A stretch of 55,970 nt of DNA from Acidobacteriota bacterium (GCA_017883185.1 JADGOB010000010.1:1-55970), one strand, 5' to 3'. Positions 1 through 10,569 are shown, numbered from the stretch's first letter. Program-made: numbers and translations. Notes: a model not told the origin generated them from the sequence alone.

Positions 1-754
1 CGGGCTCGAGCAGCGCCGTAAGGGCGGCCACCGGGTCCGCCACGCCGTGGCCGGCGCGCGAGGCCATGGATTCGACGATCGCGCGCGTGTAGCCCGGGCG
101 ACCCTCGGACAGCGCCTGCACCAGGCGCGCGATGTCGGCGACCGATTCGCCTCCCGTCGTGGTCCCGCCGTTGGACGCACCAACCCCGAGCGCGTCCGCG
201 ACCATCCGCTCCGTTTCGTCTCCGGGCAGCGCTGGCATCGGGACGACCACGAACTGCGGCGAGGCGGCGGCGAGCGCGCGTTCCGTCCGCGCGATGTACC
301 GCGACGTGAGGACGAAGCGGTTTGGCGAGGACGCGATGACCGCGAGCAGCTCGGACAGCGCGCGGCGCAGGCCCGGGAAACTCTCGAACGTGCGGAACTC
401 GAGCACCTCGTCCAGCAGGAACGTGACCGGGCCCAGGTCCACGCGGCGCGCACCGGAGAAGAACGCCAGGACGGCGTCGAACGCCTCGCGCGGACTGATG
501 GTCTGCGGTGTCGGCCGCGCGTCGATGAAGGGCGATCCGGCGGTCAGCGCGTTCAGGAACCGTTCGGGCGTGCTGGCCGTGCGTTCGACGTTGACGTACT
601 GGCTCTCCTGCGGACCGAGGTCCGTTTGCAGCCGGTGGAGCAGGCTTGTGCGGCCGGTGCCACAGAGGCCGAGCACGACGGGGACGCGGCCGGCATCGTC
701 GGTCAGCATCGCCTTGATCCGGTGGTCCACCGTGGGTCTCTGGAAAGTCGTCAC
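1..754 (-). CDS. AAA-type ATPase, 3' end outside the window (partial)
   Basis: About 251 codons are open on the minus strand to the left window edge. A P-loop is visible at residues 29-37 (GLCGTGRTS) and a Walker B-like strand ending in LLDE lies near residue 130, so this is a P-loop ATPase of the AAA/STAND type that probably acts in the cytoplasm. I start it at a GTG at 752-754 that overlaps the TGA stop of hutU by four bases (GTGA), which suggests translational coupling. Residues after Walker B include a segment ending in TSRYIAR, resembling an AAA sensor-1 strand followed by Arg. The C-terminus is missing, so partner domains and specific function cannot be assigned. Coupling to a histidine-catabolism gene is unusual, and co-translation need not mean shared function. 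Confidence 0.75.
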   Translation of the reverse strand, partial: MTTFQRPTVDHRIKAMLTDDAGRVPVVLGLCGTGRTSLLHRLQTDLGPQESQYVNVERTASTPERFLNALTAGSPFIDARPTPQTISPREAFDAVLAFFSGARRVDLGPVTFLLDEVLEFRTFESFPGLRRALSELLAVIASSPNRFVLTSRYIARTERALAAASPQFVVVPMPALPGDETERMVADALGVGASNGGTTTGGESVADIARLVQALSEGRPGYTRAIVESMASRAGHGVADPVAALTALLEP

Positions 755-2448
755 CGTCCGGCGCTCCCGTCTGCCGGCCCGCCCGACCCGAACTCGCGCA
801 TCGGAATTCGCACGCCCCTGGCCTCAGCTGTCGCGATCGCCGTCTCGTAGCCGGCGTCGGCATGGCGCGCGACACCCGTGCCGGGGTCGCACGTCAGCAC
901 GCGCTGCAGTTTCTCGTCGGCTTCCCGCGTGCCATCCGCCACGATCACCATCCCGGCATGCAGCGAGTAGCCGATGCCGACGCCGCCCCCGTGGTGCACC
1001 GACACCCACGTGGCCCCCGACGACGCGTTGAGCAGCGCGTTCAGGATCGGCCAGTCGGCAATCGCGTCGCTGCCGTCGAGCATGCCCTCGGTTTCCCGGT
1101 ACGGCGACGCCACCGAGCCGGTGTCGAGATGGTCGCGGCCAATCACGATGGGCGCCTTGATCGCGCCGGTGCGAACCAGTTCGTTGATGCGAAGGCCGAA
1201 CCTGGCGCGCTCACCGTAGCCGAGCCAGAAGATGCGGGCCGGCAACCCCTGGAACGCCACGCGTTCTCCGGCCAGGCGCACCCAGCGGCACAGCGCTTCG
1301 TTGTCCTTGAACATCTCGAGCGCCGCTTGGTCGGTGGCCCAGATGTCCGCGGGATCGCCCGAGAGCGCCGCCCAGCGGAACGGGCCCTTGCCCTCGCAGA
1401 ACAGCGGGCGGATGTACTCGGGCACGAAACCGGGAATGTCGAAGGCGCGCGCCACCCCGGCCTTCACGGCCTGCGCGCGGATGTTGTTGCCGTAGTCGAA
1501 CGTGATGGCGCCGCGCTGTTGCAGCGCGAGCATCGCCTCGACGTGCACCCCCATCGCCGCGACCGACCGGCGCACGTACTCGTCCGGGTTCTCCTGCCGG
1601 AGCGTGTCGGATTCGGCCAGCGTCATGCCGTTCGGCACGTAGCCGTTGAGCGCATCGTGGGCCGACGTCTGATCCGTCAGCACGTCCGGCGTGATGCCGC
1701 GCTTCACGAGCTCCGGGAGCACGTCGGCGGCGTTGGCGAGCAGCGCGATCGAGCGCCCGCGCTTTTCGCGCTGCCAGGCCGAGACCCGGTCGAGCGCCGC
1801 GTCGAGCGAGTCGGTGGACTCGTCCACGTAGCGCGTCTGCAGCCGCCGCTGGATCCGGTGCGGGTCCACTTCGATGACCAGGGCTGCCGCGCCGTTCATC
1901 GTGGCCGCGAGCGGCTGGGCTCCGCCCATGCCGCCGAGACCGGCCGAGACGAAGACGCGTCCCTCGAGGCTCCCGCCGAACTTCCGGTCGGCCACCGAGG
2001 CCAGCGTCTCGAACGTGCCCTGCAGGATGCCCTGGGTGCCGATGTAGATCCAGCTCCCCGCGGTCATCTGGCCGTACATCGTCAGGCCCTTGTGCTCGAG
2101 ATCGCGAAACGTCTCCCAGGTCGCCCACGCCGGCACCAGCATCGAGTTCACGATCAGCACGCGGGGCGCGCCCGGGTGCGTGTGGAAGATGCCGACCGGC
2201 TTGCCCGACTGCACGAGGAGCGTCTCGTCGTGCTCGAGCGCGCGCAGCGCGCGCGTGATCGCCTCGTAGCAGGCCCAGTTGCGCGCGGCCTTGCCCGAGC
2301 CGCCGTAGACGATCAGGTCGTCGGGACGTTCGGCGACCTCCGGGTCGAGGTTGTTCATCAGCATGCGCAGCGCGGCCTCCTGGGGCCAGCCCTTGCAGGA
2401 GATCGTGGTGCCGCGCGGCGCGCGAACGTGATGGGTGAGCGTGGTCAT
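751..2448 (-). CDS. hutU: urocanate hydratase (urocanase)
   Basis: Predicted to convert urocanate to imidazolone propionate in the second step of histidine degradation, in the cytoplasm with tightly bound NAD. The 565-residue product matches the usual length of about 555. Recognisable segments are the N-terminal [11 protein letters not shown], the Rossmann-like [11 protein letters not shown], the FDYGNNIR motif and the C-terminal [14 protein letters not shown], all typical of the family. I chose the ATG at 2446-2448, which gives the usual N-terminus ([13 protein letters not shown]). An in-frame ATG 57 bases upstream would add an unconserved leader, and neither has a convincing ribosome binding site. 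The 3' end overlaps the ATPase gene by four bases. The only other hut trace in the window is the broken lyase fragment upstream, so the pathway is incomplete here. Confidence 0.95.
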   Translation of the reverse strand: MTTLTHHVRAPRGTTISCKGWPQEAALRMLMNNLDPEVAERPDDLIVYGGSGKAARNWACYEAITRALRALEHDETLLVQSGKPVGIFHTHPGAPRVLIVNSMLVPAWATWETFRDLEHKGLTMYGQMTAGSWIYIGTQGILQGTFETLASVADRKFGGSLEGRVFVSAGLGGMGGAQPLAATMNGAAALVIEVDPHRIQRRLQTRYVDESTDSLDAALDRVSAWQREKRGRSIALLANAADVLPELVKRGITPDVLTDQTSAHDALNGYVPNGMTLAESDTLRQENPDEYVRRSVAAMGVHVEAMLALQQRGAITFDYGNNIRAQAVKAGVARAFDIPGFVPEYIRPLFCEGKGPFRWAALSGDPADIWATDQAALEMFKDNEALCRWVRLAGERVAFQGLPARIFWLGYGERARFGLRINELVRTGAIKAPIVIGRDHLDTGSVASPYRETEGMLDGSDAIADWPILNALLNASSGATWVSVHHGGGVGIGYSLHAGMVIVADGTREADEKLQRVLTCDPGTGVARHADAGYETAIATAEARGVRIPMREFGSGGPADGSAGR

Positions 2449-2550
2449 GATGAATCGGCTGGGTATCGAGGATCGCGGATGAAGCCTAGAAATTACGGGC
2501 CCCACGCGGGGTTGTCAATGTAAAACGTCGCACGGCGGTTTGCGGAAAAG

Positions 2551-4195
<1,645 letters not shown>

Positions 4196-4199
4196 TCGG

Positions 4200-4856
4200 T
4201 CAGTCCCGCCGGTTGGCGTTGCTGAACGCGCCAATCGCTGCCTTGTCCGGGTCGATGAACTCGATGCCGACCCGGTGGATGGGTCCCTTCCTCGACAACT
4301 CCAGCCTCGCCCACTCGATCGTGCCTGTCACAGTCAGTGGCGGTTCTGATGAACCCAGCGTCACCGTCACCGTCTGCCTCGGCCGGACCGCATCCGGGCC
4401 GATCAGCTGCACGCCGAGGACCGACAGGTCGATCAGGCGCGCGGGTTGGTCGTCGATGGTCGCCGGGGTGTCCTCTCTCATCCTGAAGCGCGGCGCGCGG
4501 CGGGTGAGGCGATCGAGGGTGGTCACCTTCTTCGCCACGACGATCCTGGGTGCCGGCAAGCCGCGGCGACGCGGCGAGACGCGCTGGTAGTCGGTGTCGT
4601 GGGAGAGAATGCGAATCTCGGACGCGTCGAGCCCGGCGTCGGCCTTGATGCGGGCGATCAGCGCCGCGCCGCGCGGGCTGGCCGCGAACAGCCGTTCGAG
4701 GACGATGACCGGCGGATGCTGGGCGGTGATCGCCTCGAGCGCCCGCAACGGTTCCGAGTCGGCGAATGTCAGCACCCGACCGTCATCGCCAACGCGTTCC
4801 CGCAGGGCGGGGATCAGTTCTGGAGCCGCAATCAGGATCACCCTCTCGTCGGACAT
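4200..4856 (-). CDS. PilZ-domain protein with an N-terminal receiver-like region
   Basis: A 218-residue cytoplasmic protein. Its first ~120 residues look like a response-regulator-type alpha/beta fold but lack a clear phosphoacceptor pattern. The C-terminal ~100 residues form a PilZ domain with both cyclic-di-GMP signatures: an arginine motif in TRRAPRFRM (about residue 118) and the DxSxxG motif as DLSVLG. It is therefore predicted to bind c-di-GMP. The gene stands alone, convergent with purA and divergent from the ABC exporter with a 48-base gap, so the output process is unknown. The start ATG at 4856 is the only good candidate. Confidence 0.8.
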   Translation of the reverse strand: MSDERVILIAAPELIPALRERVGDDGRVLTFADSEPLRALEAITAQHPPVIVLERLFAASPRGAALIARIKADAGLDASEIRILSHDTDYQRVSPRRRGLPAPRIVVAKKVTTLDRLTRRAPRFRMREDTPATIDDQPARLIDLSVLGVQLIGPDAVRPRQTVTVTLGSSEPPLTVTGTIEWARLELSRKGPIHRVGIEFIDPDKAAIGAFSNANRRD

Positions 4857-4904
4857 CGGCCTTCAGTCTAGCAGAACAACAGCGGAGCTGACAGCTGTGT
4901 CACA

Positions 4905-5861
4905 ATGCCTCTCGTGGGAGCACCAGATACCAAACGGGCCGCCGCGGTTGTGTGCCGCGGGTTGCAGAAGCGCTATGGCGACGTCGTGGCGGTCGCCGGT
5001 CTCGACCTCGAGGTGCGGGCAGGGGAGTGCTTTGGCCTGCTCGGCCCGAACGGCGCCGGCAAGACCACGACGATCGAGATTCTCGAAGGCCTCCTGAAGC
5101 AGGATGCCGGCGAGGTGGAAGTGCTCGGTCTCCGCTGGGGCACCGACGACCGGGCGCTCCGTCAGCGGCTTGGCATCCAGCTGCAGGACACGCAACTCCA
5201 GGAGAAGCTGTCGGTGGAGGAGGTCGTCCGGCTGTTCCGGTCGTTCTACCGACGCGGCCCGTCGGTCGGTGACGTCCTCCGGATGGTGGAACTCGAGTCG
5301 AAGCGCCGCAGCTGGGTGGGCAAGCTGTCGGGCGGCCAGAAGCAGCGGCTGGCCGTGGCGTGCGCGCTGGTGAACGAACCGGACCTGCTGTTTCTCGACG
5401 AGCCGACGACCGGCCTCGATCCGCAGTCGCGACGGCAGCTGTGGTCGCTCCTCGACCGCTTCCGCGCCGACGGAGGCACGATCGTCCTCACCACCCACTA
5501 CATGGACGAGGCCCAGACCTTGTGCGACCGTGTGGCGATCATGGACCAGGGACGCATCATCGCGCTCGGCACGCCGCGCGAGCTGATCTCGTCGCTCGGC
5601 GCCGAGCACGCCGTCGAGTTCGCCATCGATCGCGGCGCGGAGGTGTCGACCTCGCTTCTGGCGCAGTTGCCTGGCGTCACGGATGCCAGGGTGGATGCCG
5701 GGACCGTGCGACTGCGCGTGACCGAGCCCCATGTCGTGATCCCCGCGCTTCTCCTCGAACTGGAACGGCAGCGCCTGCAACTGTCCCAGTTGGCCACGCA
5801 CCAGGCGACGCTCGAGGACGTGTTCGTGGCGCATACAGGACGGCATCTGCGCGATGAGTAG
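4905..5861 (+). CDS. ABC transporter ATP-binding subunit (ABC-2 exporter type)
   Basis: A 318-residue ATPase subunit that should power export through the permease encoded next. Walker A is GPNGAGKT (residues 47-54), the signature is LSGGQKQRL, Walker B is LLFLDEP, and the switch histidine is in TTHYMDEA. A C-terminal ~90-residue extension after the nucleotide-binding domain is usual for drug or polysaccharide exporters of the DrrA/CcmA type. Its 3' end overlaps the permease start by eight bases, so the two are translated together. No substrate can be inferred, because the pair stands apart from any biosynthetic genes. Confidence 0.92.
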   Translation: MPLVGAPDTKRAAAVVCRGLQKRYGDVVAVAGLDLEVRAGECFGLLGPNGAGKTTTIEILEGLLKQDAGEVEVLGLRWGTDDRALRQRLGIQLQDTQLQEKLSVEEVVRLFRSFYRRGPSVGDVLRMVELESKRRSWVGKLSGGQKQRLAVACALVNEPDLLFLDEPTTGLDPQSRRQLWSLLDRFRADGGTIVLTTHYMDEAQTLCDRVAIMDQGRIIALGTPRELISSLGAEHAVEFAIDRGAEVSTSLLAQLPGVTDARVDAGTVRLRVTEPHVVIPALLLELERQRLQLSQLATHQATLEDVFVAHTGRHLRDE

Positions 5862-6900
5862 ACGTGAACGCCCGTATCATCCGCTGATCGAACTGACGAT
5901 CGCCCGGCTCCTCGAATTCGTGCGCGAGCCGGAGGCTGTCTTCTGGGTCGTCGTCTTTCCACTCGTGGTCGCCCTTGCCCTCGGGATCGCGTTTCGCACG
6001 AAGGGTGACGAGCCGGTGTATGTCGGGGTGCTCGAGGCGGCGGGCAGCGCGGAGGTCACTGCCGCGTTGACGAAGGCGCCGGGCATCCAGGCGCGCCTCG
6101 TGGCGCGCGATCGCGCCGACCTGGCCCTGCGCGACGGCGAGGTGCAGGTGATCGTGCTGCCCGGCACGCCGCCAACCTACCGCTTCGACCCCGCTCGGCC
6201 CGAGAGCAAGCTGGCGCGGCTGGCGGTGGATGCGGCGCTGCAGCGGGCGGCGGGGCGGGCGGACCGGTTCACCGCCGGCGAGGAGACGATCGAGGCGGTG
6301 GGCGCCCGCTACATCGACTGGCTCATCCCCGGTCTGCTCGGCATGAACATCATGGGCACGGGGATGTGGAGTATCGGATTCTCGGTGGTCTGGGCGCGCA
6401 CCCGGCGGGTTCTGAAACGGCTGGCCGCCACGCCGATGTCACGCCGGGACTATCTGCTCGCCCAGATGCTGGCGCGCCTCGTGTTCCTCGGACTCGAGGT
6501 GGGCGCGCTCCTGGGGTTCGCGGCGCTCGCCTTTTCCGTGCCCATCCGCGGGTCGCTGTGGACGCTGTCCGGCGTCGTACTGCTTGGCGCGCTGGCCTTC
6601 GGCGGGCTGGGCCTGCTCGTGGCCAGCCGGGCGCGGACCATCGAGGCGGCGTCTGGCTGGATGAACTTCTCGATGCTGCCGATGTGGGTCGTCTCCGGCG
6701 TGTTCTTCTCGTCGGCCCACTTCCCGGCGCCGATGCAACCGTTCATTCACGCGCTCCCGCTGACCGCGCTCAATGACGCGCTGCGCGCCGTGATGCTCGA
6801 TGGCGCTACTCCGCGCGAGGTCGGGGCCGAGGCCGCGATTCTCGGCGCGTGGGCGGTGGTCTGCTTCTCGATCTCGCTGCGGATCTTCAGATGGAAGTAG
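5854..6900 (+). CDS. ABC-2 type permease
   Basis: A 348-residue inner-membrane protein paired with the preceding ATPase. A first hydrophobic helix around residues 25-45 is followed by an extracytoplasmic domain of about 120 residues. A cluster of five helices follows, with LLGMNIMGTGMW, a cytoplasmic RRVLKRLAATPM loop and a late PMWVVSGVFFS helix, the layout of ABC-2 permeases in which the RLxxTPM loop contacts the ATPase. The start ATG overlaps the ATPase gene by eight bases. Directly behind it lies one copy of the 127-bp structured repeat, which belongs to the opposite strand. Confidence 0.9.
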   Translation: MSRRERPYHPLIELTIARLLEFVREPEAVFWVVVFPLVVALALGIAFRTKGDEPVYVGVLEAAGSAEVTAALTKAPGIQARLVARDRADLALRDGEVQVIVLPGTPPTYRFDPARPESKLARLAVDAALQRAAGRADRFTAGEETIEAVGARYIDWLIPGLLGMNIMGTGMWSIGFSVVWARTRRVLKRLAATPMSRRDYLLAQMLARLVFLGLEVGALLGFAALAFSVPIRGSLWTLSGVVLLGALAFGGLGLLVASRARTIEAASGWMNFSMLPMWVVSGVFFSSAHFPAPMQPFIHALPLTALNDALRAVMLDGATPREVGAEAAILGAWAVVCFSISLRIFRWK

Positions 6901-6919
6901 CAGGGGCGACCGGCGGACC

Positions 6920-7046
6920 ACTTAGTACTTCGACTCGCAATTACGGCCACGATCGGCTCTCGGCGCACGTGGCCGGTTGTGCTCGCTCAGCACTTAGTCC
7001 TGAGGGCACAAATACGTCACCGTATTTGTGCATCGAAGGACTTAGT
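6920..7046 (-). repeat. family 1 structured repeat, copy 1 (127 bp)
   Basis: This 127-bp element matches the segment at 44805-44931 in inverted orientation at all but about five or six positions. Read on the minus strand it begins ACTAAGTCCTTCGA and ends TCGAAGTACTAAGT, imperfect terminal inverted repeats (12 of 14). Inside is a perfect 11-bp stem, GCACAAATACG with CGTATTTGTGC, closed by the tetraloop GTGA, framed by AGTCCT/AGGACT. A second stem is CGGCCACG with CGTGGCCG. The TAA stop of the upstream YqgE-type gene (7042-7044) lies inside its first bases. It could be a MITE/REP-like element or a structured RNA in a 3' untranslated region. Confidence 0.85.
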
Positions 7047-7620
7047 GCACGCCCGGGCTCATCTGCAGTGTGCCCGGCTCGGCGCCCAGCCGACGGAGCG
7101 CTGTCTCCCACATGTCCGCGGCCGGCACGTCGAAGATCAGGTCGAGTTCGACCTGCGTAATGAGCCAGGCTGACTCCAGCAGCTCGGCGTCGAGCTGCCC
7201 CGGTCCCCACCCCGCATACCCCATCAGCAGCCGGGTTCTCTTCGGCCGGTCGTGTTCGAGCAGTTGACGAAGCAGCGACGCGGACCCAGAGATATAGATG
7301 CCGTGACAGATCTGCACCGCTTCGACGTCGTGTGGATCCTCGCCGAGCAGCAGGCACCCGCGCTCCGGTTCAACCGGGCCCCCGACCCACAGCTCGAGCC
7401 CGTTGTCCGAGGCAATCGGCGGATCGAGGCGAACGACCTGCGCCGCGCGCGTCCCCGTCGGCCGATTGAGCACCAATCCCCACGCGCCGTCGGAGGTGTG
7501 CTGGCACAGGAGCACGACCGTGTGACGGAAATTCGGGTCGTCGAGCTGGGGCATCGAGAGCAGCAGCGCCGGGGCCATGGAGGCGGGCGGGGTAGCCGAG
7601 ACTGTCATGCTCTTCATCAT
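7042..7620 (-). CDS. yqgE: YqgE/AlgH family protein (DUF179)
   Basis: A 192-residue cytoplasmic protein of the DUF179 family, whose biochemical role is not settled. Family features are LLLSMPQLDDPNFRHTVVLL near the N-terminus, GLVLNRPTG, WVGGPVEPERG and the C-terminal GYAGWGPGQLDAEL. The ORF runs far upstream, but conserved sequence begins at the double ATG at 7615-7620, preceded by AGGAGA 13-18 bases away. The next in-frame Met (MTVSA) is an alternative start. Its TAA stop is formed by the terminal bases of the 127-bp repeat, so the repeat inserted at, or evolved with, the end of the gene. Confidence 0.9.
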   Translation of the reverse strand: MMKSMTVSATPPASMAPALLLSMPQLDDPNFRHTVVLLCQHTSDGAWGLVLNRPTGTRAAQVVRLDPPIASDNGLELWVGGPVEPERGCLLLGEDPHDVEAVQICHGIYISGSASLLRQLLEHDRPKRTRLLMGYAGWGPGQLDAELLESAWLITQVELDLIFDVPAADMWETALRRLGAEPGTLQMSPGVH

Positions 7621-7722
7621 ACCGCGCGTCCCGTCTCCTGGGCGCACCGGCGGGCTGAAAGGCGATGACACGGTATAATTTCCCCTTCCGCGGTTAACGT
7701 GTTGCTGGCGAAGTAGGGGTTC

Positions 7723-8604
7723 ATGAAACCAGCGCTGATCGTTCACGGTGGCAGTGGGTCGGTTCCACCAAACGCCGATGAGAGGCAGGCGGCCTGCGAG
7801 CGGGCGGCGGATTCCGCGTGGGCCTTGCTGCAGCGGGGCGCGAGCGCGCTCGACGCCGTGGAAGAGGCGCTCCGGCGGCTCGAGGACGAGCCGGTGCTGA
7901 ACGCGGGGACTGGCAGCGATCTCCAGGCCGACGGTGTCATCCGCATGGACGTGTCGCTGATGGCGTGGGATGGGCGGGCCGGGGCGGTCGCGCAGGTGCC
8001 CGGACTGAAGAATCCTGTGCGACTCGCGCGCTACATCCTCGAGCAGGAGACGCACGTGATGCTCAGCGGCCAGGAGGCGCTCCAGCTCGGGCTTCGCGTG
8101 GGTCTCGAGCCGGCCGCGGCGGCGACGCCAGCCAAGGTGACCTACTGGCGGGAGCACCTCGATGCGGCCGGGCAGCGCCTGGACTACGTCGCGATGGCGG
8201 CCGGGTGGAAGCGTGACAACGCGGCGCGGCTGGGAACGGTCGGCTGCGTGGCGCTCGACGCGGAAGGGCGTCTCGCGGCCGGCACGTCAACGGGGGGAAC
8301 GGCGCTGTGCTACCCGGGGAGGGTCGGCGACACGGCGGTGATCGGCGCCGGGACGTACTGCACCCGGCTGGCCGGCGTGTCGATGACCGGCCTCGGCGAG
8401 CGCATGCTGGTGCTGCTCTCCGCCAAGCGGTTCTGCGACCGCGTGCAGGAAGGCCTGGCCGTCGATCGGGCGGCGCGGGCCGTGCTCGAAGAGCTCTCGC
8501 ACCTGACGCCCGGCGTGGCCGGCCTCATTGGCATCAACGTGAACGGCGGCATCGTGTCGATGCACGACACCCCGTTCATGGTGACCTCCGAGCGGCCTTC
8601 CTGA
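7723..8604 (+). CDS. isoaspartyl peptidase / plant-type L-asparaginase (Ntn hydrolase)
   Basis: A 293-residue Ntn-hydrolase precursor that is expected to cleave itself before Thr172 in the motif LGTVGCVALD, giving alpha and beta subunits. The beta-subunit GTSTGG and the N-terminal VHGGSGSV are family marks. The enzyme should hydrolyse beta-aspartyl dipeptides and possibly asparagine. No signal peptide is seen, so it is cytoplasmic. It converges on the M64 peptidase gene with a one-base gap between stop codons, leaving no room for a terminator outside the coding regions. Confidence 0.93.
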   Translation: MKPALIVHGGSGSVPPNADERQAACERAADSAWALLQRGASALDAVEEALRRLEDEPVLNAGTGSDLQADGVIRMDVSLMAWDGRAGAVAQVPGLKNPVRLARYILEQETHVMLSGQEALQLGLRVGLEPAAAATPAKVTYWREHLDAAGQRLDYVAMAAGWKRDNAARLGTVGCVALDAEGRLAAGTSTGGTALCYPGRVGDTAVIGAGTYCTRLAGVSMTGLGERMLVLLSAKRFCDRVQEGLAVDRAARAVLEELSHLTPGVAGLIGINVNGGIVSMHDTPFMVTSERPS

Positions 8605-8605
8605 T

Positions 8606-10048
8606 CTACTTCGCGTACATGTCGATGATGCGGGCGATGGCCCGCTGGCACACCCGGCAGAACCCGACGTTGTCGCGTGTGAACATGATGCAGTCGGCTT
8701 CGGGACGGAAGAGGCCCTTCACTTCGTACGACGCGCCCTCGAACGCGCCGACCTTGCGCGAGTACTTCATCCCGGCGAGGAACGGCGTGGACCAGTTCAA
8801 CTCTTCCGTGAACAGCTGGTTCATTTCGCTCTCGGGCACGTTTCTCGCGCGGAGGTCGCGGCGCCGCTCCTGGATCTCGCGGCTCTTCTTCTCGTACGGA
8901 TCCTTGTCCCACGGCGTCGGCAGCGGCGTCCCGGCTTCGACCAGGTCCTTCCACTTCAACGTGGCCGGGTCCTTCATGGCAGTGATGTTCGGTTCCCACG
9001 GTTCCGGCCGGTCCGCAACGCCGGTTTCGTAGGCCACGTCCGACGTGTAGTACTCGTCGCCCAGGCCGGCGAAGTGGTGGCCGAACTCGTGGACGAAGAT
9101 GTAGTCCGCAAAGGCGGTGTCCACCGCCGCGGTCGCGTGATCGTTGAAGACGCCGCCGCCGCCGTACTGCTTCTCGTTGATCAGGATCTCGAGGAAGTCG
9201 TATGGCGCGGCCGACGCGATGTCCCGCATCGACCGGTTGTCGAGCGTCAGCGCGTACCGCTCGGAGTCGAAGATGTTGTACGACACGCCGAGCGGTGTCC
9301 GCCGGTAGTCGGCGGTGCGCGGCCGGTTCACGCCGCTCCTCTCGGTCGGAAGGTCGATCGCCCGCACGTTGAAGTCGGCCTTTCGGCTCTTGAACGGCTC
9401 GGTGGCGAACAGTTGATCGGTGAGCCGTTTCACGTCGGCATGGAACTTCGGCAGGTCGGCCTCGCTATAGCCGTCGCCCAGGATCAGCAGGTCCACCTTC
9501 GTGGCCGCCGGGCCGTTCTCGAAGACCGTCCAGACCTTCCCGATCGGCCGAGTCTCGGCGGGGGTGACGAACCGTGACGACGGGTCGATCACCGTGGACC
9601 AGACCTCGCGGAACGCATTCGCGCGGTCGCGCTTCTTCACGACCACCTGCACGGGCGCTTTCGGCCACGGAAAGCGGAGCGACTCGTGGAACGACCGGTG
9701 CAGTCCCTGCTTCGGTTCGTCCGTCGACTCCCACTCGCCGTAAATCGACGCGAAGCCTCGCGAGTAGATTGGCTGGTTGGTCTTCCGGTCGATGACCTCG
9801 AAGAAGTACGGTCCGAGGTTCGTGTCGTCGAGAAGCCGCGTGCGGCTGCCTGCCCACGGACCATCCGACACCACCTGGTCGAGCGAGAACACCTCCGGCC
9901 CGCCGCCCGTGTGGTAGTAGTCCACCCGCATCGTCTTTTCGGTGAAGAAGGCGGCGAAGAGGGTCTGGGCCCCCGCGCTGGACGCTGTGGCCAGCAGCAC
10001 CGCGGCCAGCATCCCGACACACAACCGGCAAACGAATCCGTGCGGCAT
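8606..10048 (-). CDS. secreted M64-family metallopeptidase (IgA peptidase M64)
   Basis: A 480-residue exported zinc peptidase. The signal peptide covers about residues 1-28 (VGMLAAVLLATASSAGAQ). The zinc site is FVHEFGHHFAGLGDEYY, an HExxH motif followed by the GLGDEY typical of M64. Upstream residues YSEADLPKFHADV and YNIFDSERYALTLDN also fit the family. The start was chosen from the ribosome binding site: GAGGAGGG lies seven bases before the ATG at 10046-10048 but overlaps too closely with the in-frame ATG at 10052-10054. The in-frame extension to 10333 crosses the ferredoxin terminator and is not coding. Substrate is unknown; the family name does not imply an immunoglobulin target here. 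Confidence 0.92.
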   Translation of the reverse strand: MPHGFVCRLCVGMLAAVLLATASSAGAQTLFAAFFTEKTMRVDYYHTGGGPEVFSLDQVVSDGPWAGSRTRLLDDTNLGPYFFEVIDRKTNQPIYSRGFASIYGEWESTDEPKQGLHRSFHESLRFPWPKAPVQVVVKKRDRANAFREVWSTVIDPSSRFVTPAETRPIGKVWTVFENGPAATKVDLLILGDGYSEADLPKFHADVKRLTDQLFATEPFKSRKADFNVRAIDLPTERSGVNRPRTADYRRTPLGVSYNIFDSERYALTLDNRSMRDIASAAPYDFLEILINEKQYGGGGVFNDHATAAVDTAFADYIFVHEFGHHFAGLGDEYYTSDVAYETGVADRPEPWEPNITAMKDPATLKWKDLVEAGTPLPTPWDKDPYEKKSREIQERRRDLRARNVPESEMNQLFTEELNWSTPFLAGMKYSRKVGAFEGASYEVKGLFRPEADCIMFTRDNVGFCRVCQRAIARIIDMYAK

Positions 10049-10156
10049 CGTCATCCCTCCTCGTCCGTCGTGAACTCGCAAGGGTAGCCCGGCGGAGGGG
10101 CGAGGGCAAGTGGCTGTCACTGTGGCCAGTGACGGACTCTGAAGAAAGGACCGTAG

Positions 10157-10194
10157 GTCAACGAGGCCGCCCGGTGCCGGGCGGCCTCGTTGAC
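10157..10194 (-). terminator. perfect 18-bp stem behind the ferredoxin gene
   Basis: An uninterrupted 38-base palindrome with left arm GTCAACGAGGCCGCCCGG and right arm CCGGGCGGCCTCGTTGAC around TG. It starts about 50 bases after the ferredoxin stop on the minus strand and lies upstream of the M64 gene. No T-run follows, so it may act as a factor-assisted terminator or an RNA-stabilising hairpin and not as a classical intrinsic terminator. Confidence 0.7.
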
Positions 10195-10245
10195 CAATCT
10201 GGTATGGATGCGGGCTGGAGGAAGCCGGAGACGAACCGAAACCGA

Positions 10246-10443
10246 CTACGCTTCCAGTTTGACGACGCAGCCGTCCACCGGGCAGACTTCCACACACTTC
10301 GGCGAGTCGTGGGCCCCGACGCACTCTGTGCACTTCGCGGCATCAATCACGTAAATCGTATCGCCCTGGCTGATCGACTCATTCGGGCATTCCGGCTCGC
10401 ATGCGCCGCAGCTGATGCAATCGTCCTTGATCACCATCGCCAT
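10246..10443 (-). CDS. 2[4Fe-4S] ferredoxin (YfhL-like)
   Basis: A 65-residue soluble electron carrier with two cysteine groups: CISCGACEPECP near the N-terminus, and a later group CTEC separated from CVEVCP by an eight-residue insertion (VGAHDSPK). The longer spacing in the second cluster is the pattern of YfhL-like ferredoxins, which have low-potential clusters. The frame continues upstream to 10539, but the ATG at 10441-10443 has GGAG nine bases away and begins the conserved sequence. It is monocistronic between hairpins at 10157-10194 and 10501-10532. Its electron partner is not evident. Confidence 0.93.
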   Translation of the reverse strand: MAMVIKDDCISCGACEPECPNESISQGDTIYVIDAAKCTECVGAHDSPKCVEVCPVDGCVVKLEA

Positions 10444-10500
10444 CGTGTCCACTCCTCGTTGTTCAGGGGCCAGAATCGGCCGACGCCTTGTTCGTTTTGC

Positions 10501-10532
10501 AAAAGCCGATCCCGTTTGTGATCGGCGGCTTT
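10501..10532 (-). terminator. intrinsic terminator candidate behind the rhomboid gene
   Basis: On the minus strand AAAGCCGCCGATC pairs with GATCGGCTTT across a short loop, with a three-base bulge, and is followed by TTTTGC. It lies downstream of the rhomboid gene and upstream of the ferredoxin gene, a suitable place to separate their transcripts. Confidence 0.55.
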
Positions 10533-10569
10533 CCGTCATATTTTATCGCACTTTGATCGACGACGGCAA

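Noticed and set aside
47-1031. Long plus-strand ORFs over the left end and over hutU
   Set aside because: They are antisense to the ATPase and urocanase frames, have Arg/Ala-rich composition and no domain; the minus strand holds clear motifs.
6920-7046. A short coding gene shared by both family 1 copies (MAGCARSALS...)
   Set aside because: The same short peptide appears because the DNA repeats; it lacks a ribosome binding site and the changes between copies preserve stems, not codons.
8606-10333. Longer start for the M64 peptidase at 10333
   Set aside because: It would include the ferredoxin terminator palindrome and place the signal peptide internally; the ribosome binding site at 10055-10062 supports the ATG at 10048.
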